Part shown: piece by piece, positions 51,382 through 60,192 of the stretch
How the letters are laid out: each line of letters starts with the position of its first letter
How positions within the stretch are numbered: the stretch's first letter is position 1
Assembly: GCA_944392805.1 (NCBI GenBank)
Contig: CALXXZ010000003.1
Coordinates: 145,564-209,563, forward strand
Reading direction: 5' to 3'
From: an uncultured Clostridia bacterium
Lineage (GTDB): Bacteria > Bacillota > Clostridia > TANB77 > CAG-508
Length of the DNA stretch: 64,000 nucleotides
Made by a program: the position numbers and the translations under genes
The notes under the pieces: model-generated
The model's database searches: none
What the model was told of the DNA's origin: nothing
What the model saw: only the letters and a program-made list of their open reading frames with translations

Positions 51382-51943
51382 TTTTCATCTCCTCAAGTTT
51401 TTTATTTAATTTCTTATACACATTTTCAATTAGCCATTCTTCTGTTGATTCTTTTTCTACATCTTCTAATTTAACCCATTTTACTCCACTATTTTCATTT
51501 TTTTTTATTTTTAACATTTCTTTTTCATCTACTTCTAAAAGATATGTTAAATTTAAGTGTACATGTGATGATACATATTTTCCTCTTTTTATATGTCCAT
51601 CTACACGTACTATTTCTAATGAAAATATATCATCTTTTAAAACTTTTACATTTTCTACTCCTGTTTCTTCTTTTAGTTCTTTAATTGCTACTTTTAACAA
51701 GTCTGATTCTCCATCAGCATGTCCTCCTGTCCATGCCCATGAATTATATATATTATGATATATCATTATTACTTTTGTTCTTTCTTTGTTTACTACCCAA
51801 GATGATGCTGTGAAATGACCAAATTCATTATTTCTTGTTAACACATCATCAAATGTGTTTATATATTTTAACATTACTTCTTTATCTTTTTCTTCTTGTT
51901 CATTATATGGTTTATAATTTTCAATTTGTTCTTTTAAATTCAT
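51359..51943 (-). CDS. NUDIX hydrolase
   Basis: A 194-residue protein with a NUDIX box (GGHADGESDLLKVAIKELKEETGV) near residue 80. It hydrolyses a nucleoside diphosphate linked compound; the substrate is unknown. It has an extended C-terminus ending inside the ABC-F gene start. Ribosome site AAAGGAGATTTTAT. Confidence 0.88.
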   Translation of the reverse strand: MNLKEQIENYKPYNEQEEKDKEVMLKYINTFDDVLTRNNEFGHFTASSWVVNKERTKVIMIYHNIYNSWAWTGGHADGESDLLKVAIKELKEETGVENVKVLKDDIFSLEIVRVDGHIKRGKYVSSHVHLNLTYLLEVDEKEMLKIKKNENSGVKWVKLEDVEKESTEEWLIENVYKKLNKKLEEMKNVNNTSK

Positions 51944-51966
51944 TTATAAAATCTCCTTTAAATAAA

Positions 51967-52001
51967 ATATAGTGTGCACCTTTTTTACGAGTACACTATA
52001 T
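51967..52001. other. Inverted repeat upstream of the NUDIX gene
   Basis: ATATAGTGTGCAC / GTACACTATAT flank a 10-base loop. It lies between the divergent NUDIX and 52.1-kb genes and could be an operator or a terminator; neither is clearly supported. Confidence 0.4.
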
Positions 52002-52139
52002 CACATTTTATCTTTTTTCTCAATTAATTTTTAAATATTTTTGTTGCAACTAAATCTATTGGTCTTTACATAATTTTCCAAGTGTGTTATAATTATATTT
52101 GTAACAATTGTAGCATTATAAAGAAAGGACATGACAAAT

Positions 52140-52742
52140 ATGAAAAAAAATGCAACATCTTTATTAAGTTTCGAGGAAATCGAAACAATTCGGAAATATG
52201 CAATACAAATTGCAGATAGTCCATATCTAGTCGATTTGTTATCTTCTATTTTGTATGATATTACAAAAAGAGGAAAAAACGACATCACGGACTCTATAAT
52301 AAGTTCCGTTAAGGACTTGAAGTTAGAAGAGGAAGATGAGATTCCAATTCCTGTTGTTCGTTTTCTAAAAGAGAATGTCGTAAGAAGAGGCAACAGCTCA
52401 TCCGGAAACAAAAGACTTCGGATGAAACGTATTTCTCTTTTTATTGATGAAATACGTTTAAATATCTTGCAAAAAATGAAAGATAACAAAAAAGTCTCGT
52501 GTGAAGATCTAGCAAGATATTCACAAATTTTCAATTTGAGATATATTAAAAGTCATATGTCTCATGTTGAAACTCCTAATCAAACTCGACTTGTAATAGC
52601 TGTTGGTTTAGGAGAATATGATTACGATGGTATTCTTGAATGCTCACAGAATTCCATTGATGAACTTTATGAATTTTTTGAAGGTTCTTCAGAGCAACAA
52701 ATGAAAAGCCTGATGGAGGCTTATAATTTTATCTATAATTAG
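52140..52742 (+). CDS. Hypothetical helical protein
   Basis: A 200-residue protein with no recognised domain. It is rich in helices and charged residues (DITKRGKNDITDSIISSVKDL, IFNLRYIKSHMSHVETPNQTR) with a basic patch (ENVVRRGNSSSGNKRLRMKR) that could bind nucleic acid. The start is ATG 52140, about ten bases after AAAGGA; the in-frame ATG at 52131 is too close to that site. Its base composition is less AT-rich than the neighbouring genes. An opposite frame at 52031-52534 is a shadow. Confidence 0.65.
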   Translation: MKKNATSLLSFEEIETIRKYAIQIADSPYLVDLLSSILYDITKRGKNDITDSIISSVKDLKLEEEDEIPIPVVRFLKENVVRRGNSSSGNKRLRMKRISLFIDEIRLNILQKMKDNKKVSCEDLARYSQIFNLRYIKSHMSHVETPNQTRLVIAVGLGEYDYDGILECSQNSIDELYEFFEGSSEQQMKSLMEAYNFIYN

Positions 52743-52758
52743 ATTTCCGAATTTAAAA

Positions 52759-52784
52759 GGGGGAAAGCTTGCTAGCTTTCCCCT
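52759..52784 (+). terminator. Intrinsic terminator after the 52.1-kb gene
   Basis: GGGGAAAGCT / AGCTTTCCCC, ten perfect base pairs with a 4-base loop, just after the stop. A moderately T-rich tract follows. Confidence 0.7.
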
Positions 52785-52793
52785 GATTTCGTT

Positions 52794-53906
52794 CTAATTT
52801 TCATCATTTAATAGTCCATAAACCATAGCTATATTTGTTGGTATAATATATTTTGAACCTATTTCTTCTGCTACTACTAATACAAATGCACACATTGCTC
52901 TTGTAGCATACCACCAATCTGGGTCATTAACTCTATTTCTTATTTCATCTAATGATATTGCTTTATAATATCTTTCAGTTTCACTTTTTCTTGTTTCAAT
53001 ATCCATCATAATTGGTGATGCATTATCTTTATACAAAGTGTTTTCTTCATATTTTATTCCAGAATTTCTTGCAAATTTTTCATGTCCTCCACCAGCTAAT
53101 ATTAATATGTCTGATTTTTCTTTAGGCAAATTTAATCTTTGTTTTATATATTCTTTTACTTTCTCAATATCAGTTGTTGCATAATCTTCTGCTAAATCAG
53201 GAAATTCTTGCATTACATCTATTACCCCGATTTTTGTATTAACACTTTCTTTTATCCCTTTATCATATATCGCAATTTCAGTAGAACCTCCTCCACCAAT
53301 AAAAACACATACTTTGCCATTTACAAATCTTGTAGTTCCGAAAACTGTTAATTCATTTTCTTTTTCTTGAGAAATAATGTTAAAATCATATCCTGTTTCG
53401 TTTTTGAATCTATTTAAGAAACTATTTTTTTCTTCTTCATTTAAAGTTCTAAAAATGCTTGTACCACATACATATATATTTCTAGAAATAGATTTTGCAT
53501 CTTTTATAATTTTTATTAATTCTATAACATCACTTTCTCTTAATTTTTTATCTTCATTATAATGTTTTTTGAATTGTATTGTTTTTTCTTCTATTCTTTC
53601 AATATTTTTTCCGTCAAATTTGTCTACTTTTGTACATGTTGAACCTACTTCTACTATTATTTTTTCTATGATTTTTTTAGCATAAGAACAATCAGCTATA
53701 ACTGTTTTATTATAATTTTTAGCATTTTCAATAACACTTTCTACTAGCTTTCTTGCAATTCCTTGTCCTTGATATGAATTATTAACTTCTGTATGTACTA
53801 TGTTCCAATATTCTTCTGTTTCTATAAAATCGCATTCTCCTATTTGAGTATTGTTATCATAAGCAATTACTTTATTTTCTTTTTTATCAAATATTATTTT
53901 AATCAT
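52794..53906 (-). CDS. GNAT acetyltransferase-Ppx/GppA phosphatase fusion
   Basis: A 370-residue two-domain protein. Residues 1-82 are a complete small GNAT domain (YjdJ type: HTEVNNSYQGQGIARKLVES, ADCSYAKK). Residues about 83-370 match the Ppx/GppA phosphatase fold: IIVEVGSTCTKV phosphate loop, NIYVCGTSIFRTLN, VFIGGGGSTEIAIY, and a late LILAGGG. The join is direct (KKIIEKIIVEVG). Ppx/GppA proteins cleave polyphosphate or pppGpp. Both domains look complete; the fusion appears real in the sequence. Ribosome site AAAAGGAGGATATT. Confidence 0.8.
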   Translation of the reverse strand: MIKIIFDKKENKVIAYDNNTQIGECDFIETEEYWNIVHTEVNNSYQGQGIARKLVESVIENAKNYNKTVIADCSYAKKIIEKIIVEVGSTCTKVDKFDGKNIERIEEKTIQFKKHYNEDKKLRESDVIELIKIIKDAKSISRNIYVCGTSIFRTLNEEEKNSFLNRFKNETGYDFNIISQEKENELTVFGTTRFVNGKVCVFIGGGGSTEIAIYDKGIKESVNTKIGVIDVMQEFPDLAEDYATTDIEKVKEYIKQRLNLPKEKSDILILAGGGHEKFARNSGIKYEENTLYKDNASPIMMDIETRKSETERYYKAISLDEIRNRVNDPDWWYATRAMCAFVLVVAEEIGSKYIIPTNIAMVYGLLNDEN

Positions 53907-53936
53907 AATATCCTCCTTTTATTATTTACTATATTT

Positions 53937-54449
53937 TTATATTCCAAATTCTTTTGCATACTTAACAATACCTCTTACTTCTGTATCAGTATTATTTAAT
54001 TTTATAGCCATAAAGTTTTCGTCTGGTACTTCAAAAGGCGCTTTTATTCCATATTTTATAGCTGGAATATATCCAAACTTTGTGTAATATTTATCATCTC
54101 CCAAAACAACTGAGTAATGATACCCTAAATCTTTTGCCAACTTATGTCCTTCTTTTATAAGCTCACTTCCTATACCCTGGTTTTGGTATTCTGGCAATAC
54201 TCCAAGTGGTGCTAATGCAATTTCTTCATATTCTCCTATTTTAATTTTTGTAAATAAGATATATCCTACAATTTTATTGTCTTTTACTGCTACTAATGAT
54301 AATTTTGGAATAAAGTTATCACTTTTTCTTAATGCTACAACTAGATTGTGTTCATTTCCATCACTATGCTCTGCCGTTTCAAATGCAGTTTTTATAACAT
54401 TATACACTTCTTCATAATCATCTATATTTTCTTGCCTTATTTTTATCAT
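53937..54449 (-). CDS. GNAT family N-acetyltransferase
   Basis: A 170-residue YhbS-like acetyltransferase: acetyl-CoA motif LGVLPEYQNQGIGSELIKEG near residue 92 and SVVLGDDKYYTKFGY. The substrate is unknown. Ribosome site ATAGGAGGTTT. It lies in a run of NUDIX/GNAT genes on the minus strand. Confidence 0.9.
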   Translation of the reverse strand: MIKIRQENIDDYEEVYNVIKTAFETAEHSDGNEHNLVVALRKSDNFIPKLSLVAVKDNKIVGYILFTKIKIGEYEEIALAPLGVLPEYQNQGIGSELIKEGHKLAKDLGYHYSVVLGDDKYYTKFGYIPAIKYGIKAPFEVPDENFMAIKLNNTDTEVRGIVKYAKEFGI

Positions 54450-54481
54450 TTAAACCTCCTATAACATTATTATTTTATAAT

Positions 54482-54898
54482 CTATTTATTAAATAATTTA
54501 TCTTTATAAAGCTCTGTTTGTTGTATCATATGTCCTATATTACCTTCTCCGGCAAATTTATTCATATCAAAAAAATTTTCATTTTTATCTATCCAAAAAA
54601 GTTTATTTATCTCTTCTATTAATTTTACATCTTTATTTAATTTTCCAGCATAAACCTCTAGCTCCATATCTGTCATTTCGTATTGAAAGTTCATAACATG
54701 AATTAATTTAATATCATTATTGGTTATACCTGTTTCTTCTTGTAATTCTCTATATGCTGCATGTAATTCATCTTCATTCTTTTCGACTTTTCCACCTACT
54801 AAATTGAATTTTCCCTTATATGGTTCTTTCTCTCTTTTACACATTAATATTTTATTTTCATCTTTATTAAAAACTAATATTACATTTAATTTTTTCAT
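54482..54898 (-). CDS. NUDIX hydrolase
   Basis: A 138-residue NUDIX protein: GGKVEKNEDELHAAYRELQEETG box near residue 35. It is a short single-domain member of the MutT/8-oxo-dGTP diphosphatase-like group; substrate unknown. Ribosome site TATAGGAGAAAACT. Confidence 0.9.
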   Translation of the reverse strand: MKKLNVILVFNKDENKILMCKREKEPYKGKFNLVGGKVEKNEDELHAAYRELQEETGITNNDIKLIHVMNFQYEMTDMELEVYAGKLNKDVKLIEEINKLFWIDKNENFFDMNKFAGEGNIGHMIQQTELYKDKLFNK

Positions 54899-54949
54899 AG
54901 TTTTCTCCTATATCTATAAATTAAACTTTTTTGGTATTTTGCATACCTC

Positions 54950-55486
54950 CTATCTCAATGTTTCATAATATCTTTTCAAAAAATTCCAAGGTCCTGTTTT
55001 TTCTGTAATTCCATCAAAATTGTTATTAATTCTATCTAATATTTCTTGTTTAGTAAACCATTTTATATCTGATACTTCGTCTTCTTGTAATTTTATATCT
55101 GAAATATTTGTTTCTTTTGTAACTATGTAACATTCATTATAATGGTTGTTTATTATATTTTCTTTAATATTAATAGATGTTGATCCTACTAAATATTTCA
55201 CTTCATCTTCTGAAACTTCAATACCTAATTCTTCTTTTATTTCTCTTATTAATGCTTGACTTCCAAATTCTCCGGCTAAAACATGACCACCTGCTGTAAT
55301 ATCCCATAAATCTGGCCATATTTTCTTATTTTTACTTCTTTTTTGTAATAAAATATCTCCATTTTTGTTAAATATAAATCCATATACTGCTCTGTGCCAT
55401 AAACCTTTTTCATGGCATTCTTCTCTTGTAGCTATTTTTCCTGTAAATTCACCATACTCATTTAATACATCAAAATATTCTTTCAT
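54950..55486 (-). CDS. NUDIX hydrolase, IDI-like
   Basis: A 178-residue NUDIX protein with the DVLNEYGEFTGKIATREECHEKGLWHR N-terminus and GGHVLAGEFGSQALIREIKEELG box, typical of the YfcD/isopentenyl-diphosphate isomerase-like NUDIX subgroup. It is not a true type 1 IPP isomerase by length and motif. Ribosome site AAAGGAGAAATTAAT. Confidence 0.88.
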   Translation of the reverse strand: MKEYFDVLNEYGEFTGKIATREECHEKGLWHRAVYGFIFNKNGDILLQKRSKNKKIWPDLWDITAGGHVLAGEFGSQALIREIKEELGIEVSEDEVKYLVGSTSINIKENIINNHYNECYIVTKETNISDIKLQEDEVSDIKWFTKQEILDRINNNFDGITEKTGPWNFLKRYYETLR

Positions 55487-55506
55487 ATTAATTTCTCCTT
55501 TTTTAA

Positions 55507-56574
55507 TTATCTACCTGTTAAATCTCCATCAAATCCGTAAATTTTCTTACATAATGGTTCTTTTCTCTTTCCACTAAGGACAACTACTTTTTCTAAATCT
55601 TCATATATACTATGTAATTCTATACCATACTTTTTCATTGTTTCTACACTTAATTCTTTAAAAGCTGGGCAAGGTCGTATTGTTCCATCATATTTTATAA
55701 CTAATTTTTCAGTTCCTGCTGTACATAGATGTGATATTCTTCCATTTAGCGGAATTCCAATTCTGATTTTACCACTATAATGTTCTTTTTCTTTTTTCAA
55801 TATTTCCGAAAATTCTTTTAGTTCTTCTTCGCTTAACATTAATTCTTCTTTATTATCTCTCCCTCTACCTTGAGGGACAAAATTTAATATACTTATATTT
55901 TGTACTTTTGATATTTCTAGACATTCAATTATATCAAGAAATTGTCTATAATTTGGTTTCATTGGTATAAAATGTACATCAACATTTAATCCTGTTAGAC
56001 TAGCTCTTATTAAAGAATCCATTAAACATGTATTTAATCCTTTTCTTCCCATTAATTCATTATCTGTAGTTTCTTCAAATGCTTGCCAATCAAATACAAT
56101 TTTGTCTAGTCCTAATTGTTTTAATGTTTCAAACTCTTGTCTTGTTATTGCATCAAATGTTTTTGGCGTTAAACATCTATCATAATATGCTTTTACATTT
56201 CTTTTTAACCTTTTATTCCAAGGCTCATGTTCTTCTATTTCTTGTAAATCTTTCTCACATTTATTTTTTATGTATTCGATTTGTTCTGATGGAATTGCAT
56301 TTGCTCTCTTTATTCCACTAGTAAATATAACTGTTCTAATACCATTATTTTTACAAAACTTAACCATTTCAAATAAATCTGGATGTAAAAAAGGTTCTCC
56401 TCCGGATATTGAAATTTCTTCTATTCCACCTTGTTTTATAAAATGCATTACTGCCTTTTTAAATTGTTCTAATGTTATTATTGTTTGTTTCTCTGGTGAT
56501 GAATTTGAAGAGCAAAACTTACAATTATTGGGACAAGTCTGTATTATTTCAAAACATAAATCTTTTAGTATCAT
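55507..56574 (-). CDS. Radical SAM protein
   Basis: A 355-residue radical SAM enzyme: CPNNCKFC (CX3CX2C) at residues 14-21, SGGEPFLHP SAM motif, and a C-terminal cysteine set (LCTAGTEKL ... RPCPAF ... LCKKIYG) that resembles a partial SPASM/twitch cluster. Peptide-modifying or cofactor-making roles are typical, but no precursor peptide is visible nearby. Start at 56574. Confidence 0.88.
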   Translation of the reverse strand: MILKDLCFEIIQTCPNNCKFCSSNSSPEKQTIITLEQFKKAVMHFIKQGGIEEISISGGEPFLHPDLFEMVKFCKNNGIRTVIFTSGIKRANAIPSEQIEYIKNKCEKDLQEIEEHEPWNKRLKRNVKAYYDRCLTPKTFDAITRQEFETLKQLGLDKIVFDWQAFEETTDNELMGRKGLNTCLMDSLIRASLTGLNVDVHFIPMKPNYRQFLDIIECLEISKVQNISILNFVPQGRGRDNKEELMLSEEELKEFSEILKKEKEHYSGKIRIGIPLNGRISHLCTAGTEKLVIKYDGTIRPCPAFKELSVETMKKYGIELHSIYEDLEKVVVLSGKRKEPLCKKIYGFDGDLTGR

Positions 56575-56610
56575 AATCCTCTCTTCCCTATTTTAATACC
56601 TGTAAAAAAG

Positions 56611-57279
56611 TTATTTTTTATGTAGCAATATATGATAATGATACGAATCAAATACTTGATTGTTTTCTTCATGATAATCTATTACCTGATATATTGTAAT
56701 AATTTCAAAGTCTTTAAATAATTTTTTTGCTAAATTATAGTCTACATAGAAATGTGGTACTTTATATTCTGGTCCTTCTTCCATTTTTAGTCTTGTATTT
56801 TCATCAATTAAAGGCCAGTTTTCCTGTTTAAATCCAAATGTGTCTTTTGAACCTAGTGTCAAATAACATTCTCCGTCTTTTTTCATTACCCTATAAAGTT
56901 CTTTTATTACCTTTTTCATTCCTTCTGTATCAGTATGTGAAATTACGTTTCTACAATAAATACAATCAAATTTCTTATCTTTATAAGGTAAGTTAATCAT
57001 ATCTCCAATTTTATATTCAAATGTTAAATTTTCTTTATTTGCCCATTCTCTAGTTCTTTTAATTGCTTCTTCACTTATATCAAAACAGCTAACATTAAAA
57101 TTATTTTTACCGAATAAAATAGAATGTCTTCCTAATCCACAACCTAAATCTAAGAATTCTTTCTTTTCTTGTGAACTCCATCTATTCAATAAATAATAAG
57201 ATTCAATGCTAGGTTGTTTCCAAATTTCAGTTTGATTATCTTGTACTATTTTCCAATTCCAACCCTTTGATTCTATCAT
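56611..57279 (-). CDS. Class I SAM-dependent methyltransferase
   Basis: A 222-residue methyltransferase: FLDLGCGLGRHSILF SAM loop (about residues 40-55), VSCFDISEEAI, and FDCIYCRNVISHTD. The substrate is unknown. The gene lies directly upstream of the radical SAM gene and is probably in the same transcript. Confidence 0.88.
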   Translation of the reverse strand: MIESKGWNWKIVQDNQTEIWKQPSIESYYLLNRWSSQEKKEFLDLGCGLGRHSILFGKNNFNVSCFDISEEAIKRTREWANKENLTFEYKIGDMINLPYKDKKFDCIYCRNVISHTDTEGMKKVIKELYRVMKKDGECYLTLGSKDTFGFKQENWPLIDENTRLKMEEGPEYKVPHFYVDYNLAKKLFKDFEIITIYQVIDYHEENNQVFDSYHYHILLHKK

Positions 57280-57360
57280 AATATCTTTTTTCCTTTCTTA
57301 TTTTGCTACATTCTATCATAGAATATCTAAAAAAGAAAGGCTTTTTATAATAATAAATAT

Positions 57361-57382
57361 GGAGGTTAGTGGTTCTAACCTC
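57361..57382. terminator. Hairpin after the RimJ/RimL-type gene
   Basis: GGAGGTTAG / CTAACCTCC with a 4-base loop, 9 bp. On the plus strand it is followed by TTTTATTTTTT; on the minus strand by ATATTTATTATTAT. It separates the acetyltransferase gene from the methyltransferase gene. Confidence 0.65.
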
Positions 57383-57385
57383 CTT

Positions 57386-57952
57386 TTATTTTTTGATATT
57401 TTTATTTCGTATATAGCTCTCTGTAAACTCACTTTCTAAAATATCCATTGTTATCGTATCATAATAATTACCATTGATAAATCTATTTTCACGAATTCTT
57501 CCTGTTTCTTTGAAACCACATTTTTTATAACATTTTAATGCTCTTTCATTAAAACTCATTAAATTTAATTTTACACTATGTAAATTCATATAGTTAAAAC
57601 CATAATCTAATAACAATCTTATTGCTTCTGTCCCATAACCTTTACTCAAATAATCTTTATCTCCTATAAAAATTCCTAATGTTGCTGTTCTATGCGTATA
57701 ATTTATTCTTTCTAGACCTACAGTTCCAATTAGTTTATCTCCATCTAAAGTTATGATAGAAAATGTGGCTTCTGGATTAGAATTTTGTTCTAAATATTTT
57801 CTTTCTCCTTCTAATGACATAAGTTGTCCGCTTCTGCCTGTATAATCAGTTACTTCAAAATCATTCATCCATTCTGTAAATTTTTCTACATCTTCAATGC
57901 TTCTTGGAGATAAATATATTCTATCTCCTAATAATTTTTTAAAATATTTCAT
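57386..57952 (-). CDS. GNAT acetyltransferase, RimJ/RimL type
   Basis: A 188-residue acetyltransferase with the RimJ/RimL pattern: LGDRIYLSPRSIEDVEKFTEWMND, LGIFIGDKDYLSKGYGTEAIRLLLDY, LNLMSFNERALKCYKKCGF, IRENRF. It may acetylate a protein N-terminus, an aminoglycoside-like molecule or a small amine. Ribosome site AAGGGAGGGGATAT. Confidence 0.9.
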   Translation of the reverse strand: MKYFKKLLGDRIYLSPRSIEDVEKFTEWMNDFEVTDYTGRSGQLMSLEGERKYLEQNSNPEATFSIITLDGDKLIGTVGLERINYTHRTATLGIFIGDKDYLSKGYGTEAIRLLLDYGFNYMNLHSVKLNLMSFNERALKCYKKCGFKETGRIRENRFINGNYYDTITMDILESEFTESYIRNKNIKK

Positions 57953-57983
57953 TTATATCCCCTCCCTTTATCTATAAATTATT

Positions 57984-59054
57984 TTATTCTTTTATCATCA
58001 TTTCTAAATATTTATTTGTAAATATCTCTAATTTGTCTTTATTATTTTTTAGTTTTTTAATTAAATTATTTGCTTCATTATATGCCATATCATAATCTTT
58101 TTTATTGACTTCTAATCTATTGTATCTATCAATTAATTCATCTTCATCCATCAAAAGTATTTCTCCTGTAGGCATTACTACAACATCTAAATATAAATCA
58201 TCTTCAAAAGGTATTTCATTTTCTTTGCCTATCTTTCGTGCCACATCAAAATACCATTCTACTATTTCATTATTATCATCATATATTGCAGTTAACTTAA
58301 TTTTCGAATTATAATCATAAAATTCTAGCCATTTATATCCATTGTCCAAAATACATTTACCATTAGGAATAATTATTTTTTTGTTAGCTTCTATAAAATC
58401 ATAATAACAAATATCTCCATTAAAATCATTTTCACTTATTGATTTTATCTTGTATATATTATTATTTGATTTCCTATCTACATATCTATTAGCATATCTC
58501 TTCTTTAAGCTAATCCAATATCTTTGAACAAGTTCATTTCCAACATATATTTCATTTTCGAGTACTCCACCATTGTTTTTTATGCTTTTAGCAGAGCCAA
58601 CATTATTTTTATTACAATCCATTAAAACATTATCTATTCCTAATTCTTTGCATTTTTCTAGTGCTAATCTAATTTGTTCTGTTGCATAGCCTTTTCTTCT
58701 CTCTGATGGTCTTACACTATCTCCAATGTGTCCTCCATAATTTAGTAATGCTTCATTTAGTCTATGTCTAATTTGTAAATTTCCAACAATTTTATTGTCT
58801 GATTTCCTTACTGTTAAATATACTGTTGAAGGTATTCTATTGTCTTCGATACTTTCTTCGGACAAATCATTTTGCACTTTTCTTAACCATTCATCAAAAT
58901 TCTTTATTCTATCTAATCCTCCATTTCCTGCTATTTCATATTCTCCATTGTCAATAAATTCTTGTAAATATTCTTCAACTTGAGTTTTATATTCTGATGT
59001 AGGAAACACTAATTCGAGTTCATCTTTTGTTTTCTTGATAATTATATTATTCAT
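57984..59054 (-). CDS. GNAT-DUF402 fusion protein
   Basis: A 356-residue two-domain protein. Residues 1-185 are a GNAT domain (SVRPSERRKGYATEQIRLALEKC acetyl-CoA loop, MDCNKNNVGSAKSIKNNGG). Residues about 200-345 are a DUF402 domain (KWLEFYDYN, DNNEIVEWYFDV, PFEDDLYLDVVVMPTGEILLMDEDELIDRY); known DUF402 proteins hydrolyse nucleoside tri- and diphosphates or similar. The combination is unusual. The gene is preceded by a leader RNA with its own promoter and terminator (59105-59283). Confidence 0.82.
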   Translation of the reverse strand: MNNIIIKKTKDELELVFPTSEYKTQVEEYLQEFIDNGEYEIAGNGGLDRIKNFDEWLRKVQNDLSEESIEDNRIPSTVYLTVRKSDNKIVGNLQIRHRLNEALLNYGGHIGDSVRPSERRKGYATEQIRLALEKCKELGIDNVLMDCNKNNVGSAKSIKNNGGVLENEIYVGNELVQRYWISLKKRYANRYVDRKSNNNIYKIKSISENDFNGDICYYDFIEANKKIIIPNGKCILDNGYKWLEFYDYNSKIKLTAIYDDNNEIVEWYFDVARKIGKENEIPFEDDLYLDVVVMPTGEILLMDEDELIDRYNRLEVNKKDYDMAYNEANNLIKKLKNNKDKLEIFTNKYLEMMIKE

Positions 59055-59104
59055 CTTTTATCATCTCCTATTTATAATATTTTTCTAAAAGCTTTTTGTT
59101 ATTG

Positions 59105-59248
59105 CAAATAAAAAGCCTCACAAAAGAACCTTTTAAGACTCCTTTGCAAGACTTTAGATAATCTCACTTTATAAGTGTAAGTAGTTTTCTATTTTCACTA
59201 CTCTTTACCGCTCAAATATTCCTATTCTAGGTAAACTCTTAAATTATG
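59105..59248 (-). ncRNA. Structured leader RNA with terminator, riboswitch-like
   Basis: Minus-strand transcript of about 140 nt from a strong promoter. It contains pairing elements TTTACC/GGTAAA, AGTAGT/ACTACT and CACTT/AAGTG, then a 15-bp G-U-tolerant terminator hairpin (AAAGTCTTGCAAAGG / CTTTTGTGAGGCTTT, 59112-59155) followed by TTATTT. The GNAT-DUF402 start is 51 nt further on. I could not match it to a known riboswitch, T-box or sRNA class. Confidence 0.6.
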
Positions 59249-59254
59249 TTTTTT

Positions 59255-59283
59255 ATTGTAACATATTATTGTGAAATTGTCAA
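59255..59283 (-). promoter_or_regulatory. Promoter of the leader RNA
   Basis: TTGACA (59278-59283), 17-bp spacer, TACAAT (59255-59260) on the minus strand. This is close to the sigma-A consensus. Predicted start of transcription is near 59248. Confidence 0.8.
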
Positions 59284-59337
59284 GTTTTACCTCATATTTA
59301 TTTTTCTTCTATATTTCAAATTATGGTCTTTATGATT

Positions 59338-60084
59338 TTATATTGATATTCCTAAAAAGCTAAATACGAATACTGCAATATAGTATACAACTTCAACTTT
59401 TACAAATACTTTTAATGAGTTTTCTTTTTCTTTGAACATTTCTTTTATTACAAAGAACATTAATACTGTTGATATTACACTTAATAATGATGATATAGGA
59501 CTTGTAATATATGACATTCTACCACTGATATATGTTAAAAATCCTAAACATGCTGAAATTACAAGAGGGATTTTTGCAACTGCAACAGCTGTTATTGATT
59601 TTGTTAATGGTTGTTTATGTTCTTTGTTTAATACATGTATGATTATTGCCATTACTAATACTTTTAATATTGGTGCTAACATTGATTTTATTGTTCCTAA
59701 TAAATTAAATGTGTAATATTCAAGTATTAGAAAATTTATTACTTGTTTTAATAATATTATTGCTACCCAAATTCCTACTACAAATAGTGCTGTTTTGTAA
59801 AATTGATTTTTATCATCATCTACAATTTCTTTTATTGTTCCTACTGGGTCTTTAAATAATTTTCCTAAAAGTCCTTTTCCTTTTTGTGCTTCTTCTTTGA
59901 AGTTCATGTTTTTGATTTGTTCTTTTGTTTGTTTAAATGTTTCTGCAGCTTCTTTTTTTAGTTCTCCATCATTTTCTACTTGTTGTTTTGTTTATTCTGT
60001 TGTTTTATTTTCTTCTACTTTTTTTGTCTCTTCTGTTTTTTTATTTTCTTCTTGTTCAATGTTTTCATTTTTGTTTTCTTCCAT
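59338..60084 (-). pseudogene. Yip1-like membrane protein gene with an in-frame TAA
   Basis: The frame from ATG 60084 (site GAGGGGGTAAAAAT) reads 30 codons of a Lys/Glu-rich linker (MEENKNENIEQEENKKTEE), meets TAA at 59992-59994, then continues open for 218 codons to 59338. The second part has an amphipathic stretch (KKEAAETFKQTKEQIKNM), GLLGKLFKDPVGTIKEIV, and four or five transmembrane helices of a Yip1-like domain. An internal ATG at 59907 could start a 189-residue product but has no ribosome site. The TAA probably replaces a CAA or AAA codon. Confidence 0.7.
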
Positions 60085-60192
60085 ATTTTTACCCCCTCTT
60101 TATTTTTATACTAATATCATACACTTTTTTTGGCTTTTTTTCAATATTTTTTTGTACCAATCCCACAATATTTATTGTAGCTCCATTTTTTA

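Noticed and set aside
52031-52534. Minus-strand open frame of 167 codons opposite the 52.1-kb gene
   Set aside because: It lies wholly antisense to a gene with a proper ribosome site and terminator, and its composition is typical of a shadow frame.
59105-59248. T-box leader
   Set aside because: The T-box sequence (TGGNACCGCG) is absent and the downstream gene is not an aminoacyl-tRNA or amino acid gene.
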